64,000 nucleotides of DNA from a virus, in the IMG/VR virus record IMGVR_UViG_3300035034_003571, positions 62,001 through 126,000 of that record, one strand, 5' to 3'. Below, one piece after another: positions 57,538 to 64,000 of this stretch; positions within the stretch are counted from its first letter, which is position 1, and the number at the start of each line of letters is the position of its first letter. The notes beneath the pieces were generated by a model. That model was given only the letters and a program-made list of their open reading frames with translations. It made no database searches and was not told the DNA's origin. Position numbers and translations under genes: made by a program.

Positions 57538-57894
57538 CTATATATTATAATTTCCAGAATCTCCTGTTATATGGCTAAATGGAATAGTGTTAGGGCTTTT
57601 TGGTGGATGTATTTTTTTCCATCCTTTAGCAAATCCGTTTTTACCTATTTGAGTAAAATAAGCGAATGGGTTATTAGATTTTTCCGGATTGAATCTATTC
57701 CAATATTTTATAAGGTCCTCCATAGCTGAAGCCATGCAATCGTTTCTATCGTCTGGATTTTTATAAGCCATTCTTTTTGCTATACCCTCTATCATTAAGG
57801 TAAACATATCAATCATTTCTCGAGTAAGTTCTCCAGCTTCTTTAGATTCTTTAAATGCTCTCATTAAATCTACATTTCTAACATAATTAGCCAT
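57538..57894 (-). CDS. gp55: Late transcription sigma factor, gp55-like
   Basis: A 118-aa protein that fits T4 gp55-like minimal sigma factors of large phages. It has helical sigma-2-type elements: LTREMIDMFTLMIEGIAKRM, then DRNDCMASAMEDLIKYWNRF and the conserved NPFAYFTQIGKNGFAKGW near 80-97, which is the region 2.3-like DNA-melting helix. In T4 it directs host RNA polymerase to late promoters (TATAAATA) together with the clamp. Here the AT-rich GATATATA elements are the candidate targets. Its own promoter variant is 19 bases upstream. Confidence 0.8.
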   Translation of the reverse strand: MANYVRNVDLMRAFKESKEAGELTREMIDMFTLMIEGIAKRMAYKNPDDRNDCMASAMEDLIKYWNRFNPEKSNNPFAYFTQIGKNGFAKGWKKIHPPKSPNTIPFSHITGDSGNYNI

Positions 57895-57913
57895 ATTTAA
57901 ATTTATTTTACTT

Positions 57914-57921
57914 TATATATT
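57914..57921 (-). promoter_or_regulatory. Candidate late promoter variant AATATATA for gp55-like gene
   Basis: AATATATA on the minus strand, 19 bases before the ATG at 57894. If functional the sigma factor would feed its own transcription. Confidence 0.45.
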
Positions 57922-57950
57922 TTAGTCCAGGATTCGCTAATAGTTCCCAA

Positions 57951-57984
57951 ACAAAAAAGGTCTACTTTATTAGGTAGACCTTTT
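57951..57984 (-). terminator. Rho-independent terminator after the 704-aa gene
   Basis: Minus strand: AAGGTCTAC / GTAGACCTT stem (arms 57959-57965 and 57974-57980 core) with an 8-base loop and a TTTTTT run. It lies about 20 bases past the stop at 58001. Confidence 0.85.
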
Positions 57985-58000
57985 ATTGATATATTTATAT

Positions 58001-60115
58001 TTATACTTTTTCTTCTTCGGAATCTAATTCACCTTCAGTCTCTTCCGAAGGAGTTTCTTCGCTACCTTCAGCTTCTTCTCCTGAAGTTTCTTCGCTACCT
58101 TCAGTTTCTTCACCTGGAGTCTTACTTAAAGCTTCTTCCAAATCAACAATTTCGTCTATTTTATATTCTCCAGTTTGCCCGTTATCATGAAGAACTGTAT
58201 AACTACCAGATGAACCATCTATAGATATAACTTTACCAGTATCTCCAGATTCTTTAATTTTAACAAGACTTCCTATATTAAATTTTTCATCTTCGGTAAT
58301 ACTCTCTATAGAAGAATAATCAATAGAATCGAATTTTTCTATTTCAGAATTAATAGTAGCCCATTTTTCTTTTAACTTAGAAATATTATTTTCCAACATT
58401 TCTTTAGCTTTTTTTATTTCTTCTGAATCAGATAGTTTAGAATTTATTCCAATAGCATTATTTATTTTAGCTAATTCATTCTCTACAACTTTAAGGTTTT
58501 CTAATACTTTAGTTCTGTCATTTACCATAACAGATTTAATCTTATCTTCACCTTCTAAATATTCAGTAAGACCTTCAGAAATGTCATAATTCAGATATTC
58601 TTTAACAAATTTAACAGCTTGCCTTCCATTAGAGGGATATAAGGAATTTTCATTCATAGAAGGGTTTACTTTATTTACATAAATTTTTCCTTCCCATTTA
58701 ATTAGATTTACTTCCGCTCCTTCATATAATTTAGATCTTACACTTTTTATAAAATCTAATTCAACAATACTGTCAAAATTTTCATAAAGCCTTATTATAT
58801 CATATACTGATTTAGATCCATTAGATCCAAGAACTCCAGAAAATTTAGATTCTAATAACTTAGCTAACATATTCTTATTATCAAAGCTTAATTTAGAGGT
58901 GTTTACATAAACAAAGTTAGAATCATTTTCGTTTACTATAGAGATCTTATCTTTTCCTACGTAATAGATTATACCTTTTTCGTTAATCCTTAGGTTTTTA
59001 CTAGAAAATGCTTCGTTTAAAGACTTGAAATTGTTATCTATACTTTCTTCATTAATAGTAACCACCCCTTCAGTATTTGCTCTGAAGTATTTTCCACCTA
59101 TAGAAAAATATGTATTATTCTCAGAAAGGAATATGGGAGAGTAAACTTTAGCTACAAATGATTCTCCTTGCTGTGAAGGTATATTTAAAGATCCCGTTTC
59201 TTTAGATTCCATTTCATTTAATTTATTTATTAAGTTTCCGATTATCGGATTGAATGACCAGGTTCTAAGGTTTTTAGATAAAAGTTTATTTGAGTTAGAT
59301 CCTTCCTGTAACCATTCGTTCATAATATTAGCAGCTTCAGCATAGAATTTCCATCCTGCACTTCTCTTAATGGAAAAAATTGCTTTCTCCACTTCCACTT
59401 CTGCTAGGCTTTCTTTTAAAACCTTAGATAGTGACTCTTTTTCTTTCTTAACTACATCATCCCATTCAAAATTGCCTAATTCATTTACAAAATTTTCTAC
59501 AATTATAGATTCTGGTAAATTATGAGATTTCATAAGGTTACTGTATTTACCAATTAAAACCTTAAAAGATGAATGCTCAAAGATAGAAGAATTAGATAGT
59601 TTGGATATAGCTTTAGTAACTCCTAATGGTTTATAAGATGCTCTAGCTTTTTCCGTCTCGTCTACGCTTTCCATCTCTTTTTTTGAATTCTTTTCTATTG
59701 CGATTTCAATTAGATCTTCATCCGAATATTTAGCCAAAGCTTCTTCCCCAGCTTCTTCTTCTTCGTCGAAAATAAAACCTAATAGATCTTCTCTGGACAT
59801 TTCATAGAATTTATCATCTCCTGATGCTTCTACAACTTCTTCAGACTTATCAGAATAAGATCCGCTATTTTTACTTGAAAATCTTCCAGAATCCCAGCTT
59901 TCCATTAATTTAGAAGCTGCTTCTTTAGAAGATTCCATTTCTTTTTTACGGAACTGTTCCGGTAAATTTTTTGAAGATTTTAAGCTTTCCGTAAGTTCTT
60001 CCTCTGTAATTTCTTTTCCTGACTTTACCTCAGATAGGTAATGCTCAAGTATTTTTTTGTCACTCCCCGATTGTGTCGAGGTTAACATTTCTTCTATCTT
60101 ATTAGCTAAGTCCAT
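58001..60115 (-). CDS. Large acidic helical protein with KOW/Tudor-like domain
   Basis: A 704-aa mostly helical, highly charged protein. Residues about 225-520 form a more ordered core (FSIKRSAGWKFYAEAANIMN, VAKVYSPIFLSENNTYFSI). Around residue 610-660 there is a small beta barrel-like unit (FNIGSLVKIKESGDTGKVIS, YTVLHDNGQTGEYKIDEIV), like KOW/Tudor-type folds. The C-terminal 45 residues are almost all Glu, Ser, Gly and Thr in repeated GEE-TEGSEE units. Many L-x-E sites are present (YLSEV, LSEN, SLNEAF), so it may be a packaged or processed head protein. It has its own promoter and terminator, i.e. a monocistronic unit. Confidence 0.5.
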   Translation of the reverse strand: MDLANKIEEMLTSTQSGSDKKILEHYLSEVKSGKEITEEELTESLKSSKNLPEQFRKKEMESSKEAASKLMESWDSGRFSSKNSGSYSDKSEEVVEASGDDKFYEMSREDLLGFIFDEEEEAGEEALAKYSDEDLIEIAIEKNSKKEMESVDETEKARASYKPLGVTKAISKLSNSSIFEHSSFKVLIGKYSNLMKSHNLPESIIVENFVNELGNFEWDDVVKKEKESLSKVLKESLAEVEVEKAIFSIKRSAGWKFYAEAANIMNEWLQEGSNSNKLLSKNLRTWSFNPIIGNLINKLNEMESKETGSLNIPSQQGESFVAKVYSPIFLSENNTYFSIGGKYFRANTEGVVTINEESIDNNFKSLNEAFSSKNLRINEKGIIYYVGKDKISIVNENDSNFVYVNTSKLSFDNKNMLAKLLESKFSGVLGSNGSKSVYDIIRLYENFDSIVELDFIKSVRSKLYEGAEVNLIKWEGKIYVNKVNPSMNENSLYPSNGRQAVKFVKEYLNYDISEGLTEYLEGEDKIKSVMVNDRTKVLENLKVVENELAKINNAIGINSKLSDSEEIKKAKEMLENNISKLKEKWATINSEIEKFDSIDYSSIESITEDEKFNIGSLVKIKESGDTGKVISIDGSSGSYTVLHDNGQTGEYKIDEIVDLEEALSKTPGEETEGSEETSGEEAEGSEETPSEETEGELDSEEEKV

Positions 60116-60140
60116 TAATTTTAAGTTTTTTTATCTTAAG

Positions 60141-60148
60141 TATATATC
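60141..60148 (-). promoter_or_regulatory. Candidate late promoter GATATATA for the 704-aa gene
   Basis: Perfect GATATATA on the minus strand, 25 bases before the ATG at 60115. Confidence 0.6.
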
Positions 60149-60196
60149 CCATGGGTTTGGGAAACCTTTCTGTTCTATATATTCAACATTATTTTA

Positions 60197-60652
60197 TTAT
60201 CTTGCGATTAATATTTCTATTTCAACTATTAATTCGCTATGCGGGTTTTCTATAACTATACCACTATCATAAGAAAGATCCCATCCCACCGTTGGGTTGG
60301 AGTCAGAATCTATTCTATCTCCGCTAAGTATCATTAATTCACCAATAGGGTTAGTATTTCCTTCATATGTCCAATTAAGGTATTTTTCTACGGTAGTGGT
60401 ACCTTCTGGATATTTTACAGTAAATGCAATAAATCTTACATACCCGTCTGCATCTCCAACGTCGCTCTGAGCTAAAAGTAAAGATTTTCCTGGACCTAAT
60501 TTATACTTAGTTTTAGCATAACTAGAGATTTCCATATTAAATAAACTCAGATCGAAAATCTGTGAGGTTGGAGACTCTTTAATAAGGTCAGTTCCATCAA
60601 ATATAAATCCGTCTCCATCATCAGGTGGACAAAAAATAGGTTCGGTAGCCAT
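60197..60652 (-). CDS. Virion-like beta protein, copy 2 of a related pair
   Basis: A 151-aa beta-rich protein. Its C-terminal half (YLNWTYEGNTNPIGELMILS, then GIVIENPHSELIVEIEIL) resembles that of the upstream 197-aa protein (SLYWSYGPSGADD, GDFLCLSG, FTNPNENVVRLKIIT). No signal peptide or enzyme motif. Small beta-sandwich proteins in this position of large phages are often decoration or fibre-tip proteins, but this is inferred. It overlaps the upstream gene by one base. Confidence 0.5.
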   Translation of the reverse strand: MATEPIFCPPDDGDGFIFDGTDLIKESPTSQIFDLSLFNMEISSYAKTKYKLGPGKSLLLAQSDVGDADGYVRFIAFTVKYPEGTTTVEKYLNWTYEGNTNPIGELMILSGDRIDSDSNPTVGWDLSYDSGIVIENPHSELIVEIEILIAR

Positions 60653-61245
60653 TAGTTTGCAGTTATTATTTTTAGTCTTACTACATTCTCATTTGGATTT
60701 GTAAAATAAAAACCTTTAGAATTCCATGCATTTCCAGTAGCTCCTTCCTTTATAGCCCCACTGAGGCAAAGGAAATCCCCCATAACATAATTTTGAAAAT
60801 CGTTATCGTCTGCTCCAGAAGGTCCATAACTCCAATATAAAGACCTTTGGTTATCAGGAGCTTCTGGTAAATATTCAGCATAGCCAAATAAAAATCCTAT
60901 TCTATCGTTAGTTTCTTCGAAGTATCCAGGATCGAAATAAAAACAGGATTCGGGTTTGATAGCAAAGGTTTGGTTTTGGAATCCCGAAAAAGATTGTATG
61001 GGATGAAAAAAATCACCCAGATTTATACTTTCCTCTACGTATTTTTTCCAAACAACATTGAAAGAATCATGAAAAAATCTAATTCTTCTAGGTTCATTAT
61101 AATCACAAAAAGTTAGCTGTACTCTAGGTATGTCCTTTTTGCTTTTTGCTATTATGGTATATTCGGTTTCGAATAAATCTCCACTAGCCCCAGGAGGAAT
61201 CGGTCCTGTAGCATATCCTCCTGATATATTTGGTAAACCCGCCAT
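60652..61245 (-). CDS. Virion-like beta protein, copy 1 of a related pair
   Basis: A 197-aa beta-rich protein starting MAGLPNISGGYATGPIPPGA, a loop-like Gly/Pro leader. The middle is aromatic-rich (RIRFFHDSFNVVWKKYVEES, CFYFDPGYFEE), and the C-terminus aligns with the smaller downstream protein. The relation suggests duplication then divergence. Function unknown, probably structural. It begins 4 bases after the stop of the four-TM membrane protein. Confidence 0.5.
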   Translation of the reverse strand: MAGLPNISGGYATGPIPPGASGDLFETEYTIIAKSKKDIPRVQLTFCDYNEPRRIRFFHDSFNVVWKKYVEESINLGDFFHPIQSFSGFQNQTFAIKPESCFYFDPGYFEETNDRIGFLFGYAEYLPEAPDNQRSLYWSYGPSGADDNDFQNYVMGDFLCLSGAIKEGATGNAWNSKGFYFTNPNENVVRLKIITAN

Positions 61246-61249
61246 TAAT

Positions 61250-62017
61250 TTATTCTAAATTTTCTGGATATCTTTTAATAATATCCTTTTTTTCTTCGAT
61301 CTTATTGGAGTTAACGTTTGGGATCCCTGAATAATGTTCAGAGCTTAACATTCTCCCCTTTGTTTCTATACTTTCTTGAGTAGAACTATTACCTCCATCT
61401 ACTTCTAATATCGGGGTTTCCTGTTCTTTTTTCACTCCGATAGTCTCTTCAAGATCAAATTCTTTCTCGTCTTCTGATTCAATAAGATCCTCATATTTAT
61501 CTTCGTCTTCCTCTATTTCAGAGACAATATTTTCATTCTCTTTTATTTCTAAAATTTTCTCGTCTTCTTCATCTATATCATGACCCTCAGGTTTTATATA
61601 ATCTACTAAGCTTTTAATAAATCCTAAAGCTACTAAAGGAAGTATAGCTCCACTAATTATGGATAAAACCCTTTTTTGGTATATGACCTCTTCATCAACT
61701 AGATCAAATAATTCTACCCACCCCGAAAAATTTTCTAAATTTGTAAAGGCGTAATAAGTATTACCCATAGCTTGCATTAATGTTAATACTATAAATAACA
61801 TCCAGACTAGTCCTTGATTCATCTTTTTTAAAGCTATAATAGATGCCAATGATGCTGCTGCTCCAACCTCAAATGCTATAGCTAAAGATATTGCCAACCA
61901 TTCGGGATTAGATAATCTAAAAAATTCAATTACGTGAATGGTCGATATGAGGGATACCATAAGATATAGCGTTACAAAAGTACTTACTATAAACCCAGAA
62001 ACTATTTTATTTTTCAT
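61250..62017 (-). CDS. Four-TM membrane protein with acidic cytoplasmic tail
   Basis: A 255-aa protein. Four hydrophobic helices lie at about residues 7-27 (VSGFIVSTFVTLYLMVSLIS), 41-61 (LAISLAIAFEVGAAASLASI), 70-88 (LVWMLFIVLTLMQAMGNTY) and 118-138 (ISGAILPLVALGFIKSLV). The remaining 115 residues are very acidic (EEDEDKYEDLIESEDEKEFD). No transporter signature is visible. It overlaps the next membrane gene by 11 bases. It may remodel the host envelope or act in superinfection exclusion or lysis; no further evidence. Confidence 0.6.
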   Translation of the reverse strand: MKNKIVSGFIVSTFVTLYLMVSLISTIHVIEFFRLSNPEWLAISLAIAFEVGAAASLASIIALKKMNQGLVWMLFIVLTLMQAMGNTYYAFTNLENFSGWVELFDLVDEEVIYQKRVLSIISGAILPLVALGFIKSLVDYIKPEGHDIDEEDEKILEIKENENIVSEIEEDEDKYEDLIESEDEKEFDLEETIGVKKEQETPILEVDGGNSSTQESIETKGRMLSSEHYSGIPNVNSNKIEEKKDIIKRYPENLE

Positions 62018-62315
62018 TTTTGTCTATTTTAGTTCTAATATCAGACAAAGAAATCTTACCCTTATCCAAATCGTCTTCAAATATTAAATATTGAAACATT
62101 ACCTGCTCCATCTCCTTCTCTACTTCCTCCCTGGTAATTATATCTATATTCTTTATTTCCTTGTGTGTACTGTCGGTATATGCTGAGATTTTTTTAGTAT
62201 CTTTTTGGATTTTATCCATATCTCTGCTCATTCCGCACTGTTTTAAAAAAAGTAGAGCTAATAATGAAATAATTACTATCCAACTGTACTCCTTTATTTT
62301 TTCTAATGTTTTCAT
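62007..62315 (-). CDS. Single-TM protein with coiled-coil tail
   Basis: A 102-aa protein with one N-terminal membrane helix (WIVIISLLALLFL) at about residues 12-25 followed by a charged helical region (EIKNIDIITREEVEKEMEQV). This layout is that of an anchored coiled-coil protein such as an inner-membrane spanin or an accessory subunit for the four-TM protein it overlaps. No paired lipoprotein gene is next to it. A perfect GATATATA lies 25 bases upstream of its ATG. Confidence 0.5.
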   Translation of the reverse strand: MKTLEKIKEYSWIVIISLLALLFLKQCGMSRDMDKIQKDTKKISAYTDSTHKEIKNIDIITREEVEKEMEQVMFQYLIFEDDLDKGKISLSDIRTKIDKNEK

Positions 62316-62340
62316 AATTTTTATCTATAATTATATTAAG

Positions 62341-62348
62341 TATATATC
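62341..62348 (-). promoter_or_regulatory. Candidate late promoter GATATATA for the membrane-protein unit
   Basis: Perfect GATATATA on the minus strand, 25 bases before the ATG at 62315. Confidence 0.6.
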
Positions 62349-62363
62349 TAAATTAAATTTACA

Positions 62364-62391
62364 CAAAAAAACACCCCAATGGGGTGTTTTT
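62364..62391. terminator. Bidirectional terminator between two membrane-protein genes
   Basis: ACACCCC-AAT-GGGGTGT (62371-62387) is flanked by an A-run and a T-run. It lies downstream of the 69-aa gene and just upstream of the next promoter. Confidence 0.85.
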
Positions 62392-62405
62392 ATAGAATTT
62401 AATAT

Positions 62406-62615
62406 TTACTTCCCTATCTTTTCTTCTAATTCCTCACAGTTTTCTGAAAGTTCCGATTGAAGCTCATATAGAGAACTAATGTCATCTTCCAAAATCATAA
62501 CTGTTCTACTTAAAGATCTTATTTTTTTGAATAACCAAAAGCCAGACCATATTATACTAATAAAGAAAAAAATAAGAAATACTACATTCAAGGTTAATGA
62601 AAAACTATAAATCAT
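62406..62615 (-). CDS. Small single-TM protein with coiled coil
   Basis: A 69-aa protein with one long hydrophobic helix at residues 5-28 (LTLNVVFLIFFFISIIW) and a coiled-coil C-terminus (SSLYELQSELSENCEELEEK). It is one base from the stop of the upstream 167-aa gene, so the two are likely co-expressed. Small anchored coiled coils can be holins, antiholins or spanin-like, or inner-membrane scaffolds for replication factories. The sequence does not decide. Confidence 0.5.
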   Translation of the reverse strand: MIYSFSLTLNVVFLIFFFISIIWSGFWLFKKIRSLSRTVMILEDDISSLYELQSELSENCEELEEKIGK

Positions 62616-62616
62616 A

Positions 62617-63120
62617 TTATTCAGTTTTTAATCCCTGTTGTAATCCAGCAAGTTCATTTTCCAAAGCTTTTAGTTGTCTAACATCTTCGGTAGATCTTTC
62701 TAATGCCTCATCTAAAACTTTTAAAAGCTCAACATGCTCCTTAGCCTCTTCCAATCCATTCCCTGTAGTTTTTGAAACGAAATAGTGGGTAGCTTGCAAC
62801 GGTAAAGATTCCATATAAACAAATCCGTCCTTAATTCCAGATTTCCTAGTTTCCTCAAGTGTTTTATTTACCTCAATAACTCCCAATGCTTCCTTATTTG
62901 CCCACGCAACCTTATTGTTTATGAAATCCTCTAGCCTTTCTAAAAGAGGTCCAGTCATTCTTACTGAATACACCTTACCTTTCATTTCCTCTGTCTTATC
63001 AAGGATTCTTTCCTCTGTGATCTTAATAGCTTCTTGATCTAATTCTGGTAGATTATCTCCGACAGAATTAATATCTATAGCTTCTACGTCTTTCTCTTTT
63101 GTTTTGTTTGCCTTTGCCAT
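62617..63120 (-). CDS. Unknown helical protein
   Basis: A 167-aa protein with a lysine-rich start (MAKANKTKEKDVEAID), a central segment VYSVRMTGPLLERLEDFINN and a coiled-coil C-terminus (VELLKVLDEALERSTEDVRQ). No family is recognised. It is 31 bases after an AATATATA promoter variant and precedes the small membrane protein, so these two form a short unit. Confidence 0.45.
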   Translation of the reverse strand: MAKANKTKEKDVEAIDINSVGDNLPELDQEAIKITEERILDKTEEMKGKVYSVRMTGPLLERLEDFINNKVAWANKEALGVIEVNKTLEETRKSGIKDGFVYMESLPLQATHYFVSKTTGNGLEEAKEHVELLKVLDEALERSTEDVRQLKALENELAGLQQGLKTE

Positions 63121-63151
63121 TTAATTTCTTTGTTATTTTAATTATAGCAAG

Positions 63152-63159
63152 TATATATT
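63152..63159 (-). promoter_or_regulatory. Candidate late promoter variant AATATATA
   Basis: AATATATA on the minus strand, 31 bases before the ATG at 63120. Confidence 0.4.
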
Positions 63160-63178
63160 GAAAGTTTCATTTAAAAAT

Positions 63179-64000
63179 TTACCTGTTATGATCCAAATAT
63201 ATCTTGAGTGGTTCTCTCAGATCTTTAACAGGATATAATTTGGCAGGACCTTCTGGACCTATATGGCATAGAAACCCGCTATGGGTTTCTATGCCAATTT
63301 CTTCCAGGATAAGCCGATATAAACTTATTTGAATAGAATATTCATTATGGCTATTAGCATAAAGATTAGAGAAAGGTCTAAATAATTTTTGATACCTTCC
63401 CTTAGGGTGATTATCATCTTTAAATTCCTTATTGGTCTTCCAGTCACCAATAACTAATAATACCTTTTGTAGTTTTTCGTCCCAAAATAATAGAGGTTGA
63501 TCCACAGTACCTGCCAATCTCCATTTTTTAGAAAAAAGTTTAAGCTCTGGTTTTAGTGGAACAAATCTATTTAATTTCTGAGAATATACTTCCAGAAATT
63601 TCATACATCTTTTTTTAACCTCGTCATTAGGGGATGAATAATGATCCGGGATATTTCCTGTTCCCCAAGAAAGCCAAAAATTTTCTATCCACTCATGAAC
63701 AGCAGTACCGAGTACATTTGCAACATCGCCTTTAAGTTTCCATTCCGCTAAAATTTCACTTTCTGAAATCCCTCTTTCTTTAGCTTTTCTTTTAGCCCAG
63801 TATTCTGATTCAAACTCTTTTTTAAAAACTTTTATAAAAGTAGTAACTGAATCAAACTTAATTTCCTCGTAAGTATAGACATGTTCCTCCTCTTCGAAGG
63901 TAAAAAGAGGATCATCAAAGTATTTTAATTTTTCCTCAATTTCCAACTTTTTCTTAATCAATATATCGGGAAATGACTCTATCAAAGGAGTGGGGTAATT
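63179..64000 (-). CDS. PD-(D/E)xK nuclease, RecB/Cas4-like (partial at right edge)
   Basis: At least 273 codons. The frame is open to the window edge, and the only start inside is a TTG at 63985, so the true start probably lies outside. The RecB-type order is visible: a Y-T-Y-x-E-I strand with FDSVTTFIKVFK, then GTAVHEWIENF (His of the RecB/Cas4 family near residue 95), AGTVDQPLLF (motif II Asp), and VLLVIGDWKTNKEF (motif III D-W-K). It ends with YRLILEEIGI, the conserved Q-x-x-x-Y region preceding it (YSIQISLYRLILEE). The family cleaves or resects DNA ends. Confidence 0.8.
   Translation of the reverse strand, partial: NYPTPLIESFPDILIKKKLEIEEKLKYFDDPLFTFEEEEHVYTYEEIKFDSVTTFIKVFKKEFESEYWAKRKAKERGISESEILAEWKLKGDVANVLGTAVHEWIENFWLSWGTGNIPDHYSSPNDEVKKRCMKFLEVYSQKLNRFVPLKPELKLFSKKWRLAGTVDQPLLFWDEKLQKVLLVIGDWKTNKEFKDDNHPKGRYQKLFRPFSNLYANSHNEYSIQISLYRLILEEIGIETHSGFLCHIGPEGPAKLYPVKDLREPLKIYLDHNR

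Noticed and set aside
1-64000. tRNA genes, reverse transcriptase-based diversity system, insertion sequences and terminase
   Set aside because: I looked for cloverleaf-like segments in gaps, RT motifs, transposase motifs and the large terminase ATPase and saw none; gaps are too short for most tRNAs. Tail sheath and tail tube were also not recognised in this window.

Overview
The window reads as part of the virion-gene region of a large T4-like contractile-tailed phage (myovirus), probably infecting a Bacteroidota (flavobacterial) host. Support for the phage call: recognisable homologues of T4 gp4, gp6, gp20, gp21, gp23, gp25, gp44, gp53, gp55, the gp5 N-terminal OB domain, gp27 and the flap nuclease RNase H. 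Support for the host call is indirect: the DNA is very AT-rich, start codons sit behind A-rich leaders with no clear Shine-Dalgarno sequence, and one small protein has a typical lipobox. No tRNA, CRISPR array or insertion sequence was seen. Coding is tight, almost all on the minus strand, with 1-17 base overlaps. No stretch above 300 bases lacks a gene; the largest gaps (about 80-135 bases) hold promoters and terminators.

Layout, following minus-strand transcription from right to left. At 64-60 kb lie a RecB/Cas4-type nuclease (cut by the window edge), a small protein, three membrane proteins and two related virion-like proteins. At 60-53 kb lie a 704-aa acidic protein, a gp55-like late sigma factor, a gp4-like head-completion nuclease, two tandem full-length gp20-type portals, and then a HldE-like sugar kinase at 53-52 kb. 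At 52-44 kb is a replication and nucleotide block: clamp loader, guanylate-kinase-like enzyme, flap exonuclease, a UvdE-like protein and a DEDD 3'-5' exonuclease, interrupted by a plus-strand GIY-YIG homing endonuclease. At 44-26 kb is the head block: nucleotidyltransferase, a large membrane-associated protein, a protease-scaffold fusion, major capsid protein, several coiled-coil proteins, a peptidoglycan-binding-domain protein, a lipoprotein, a kinase, an asparagine synthetase and a lytic transglycosylase. At 26-1 kb is the baseplate and tail block: several unknown proteins, gp53-like, gp27-like hub, a 989-aa protein with 16 tandem repeats, the gp5-like spike, an S1-domain protein, an amidoligase-like protein, gp25, gp6, a 1386-aa wedge protein, and two fibre-like proteins. 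A second plus-strand homing endonuclease lies next to gp25.

Three points tie the window together. (1) Many head-block proteins start with a short segment ending in L-x-E or I-x-E, the known T4 gp21 cleavage rule, resembling the capsid-targeting peptide of T4 internal proteins. They include a lytic transglycosylase and a nucleotidyltransferase, so the capsid may carry an enzyme cargo delivered with the DNA. (2) The 8-mer GATATATA or a one-base variant sits 17-37 bases before the first gene of most transcription units on both strands, and is a good candidate late promoter for the encoded gp55-like factor. (3) The portal gene is duplicated, and the protease and scaffold are fused, with 13 heptad-type repeats that nearly all carry a cleavage motif.
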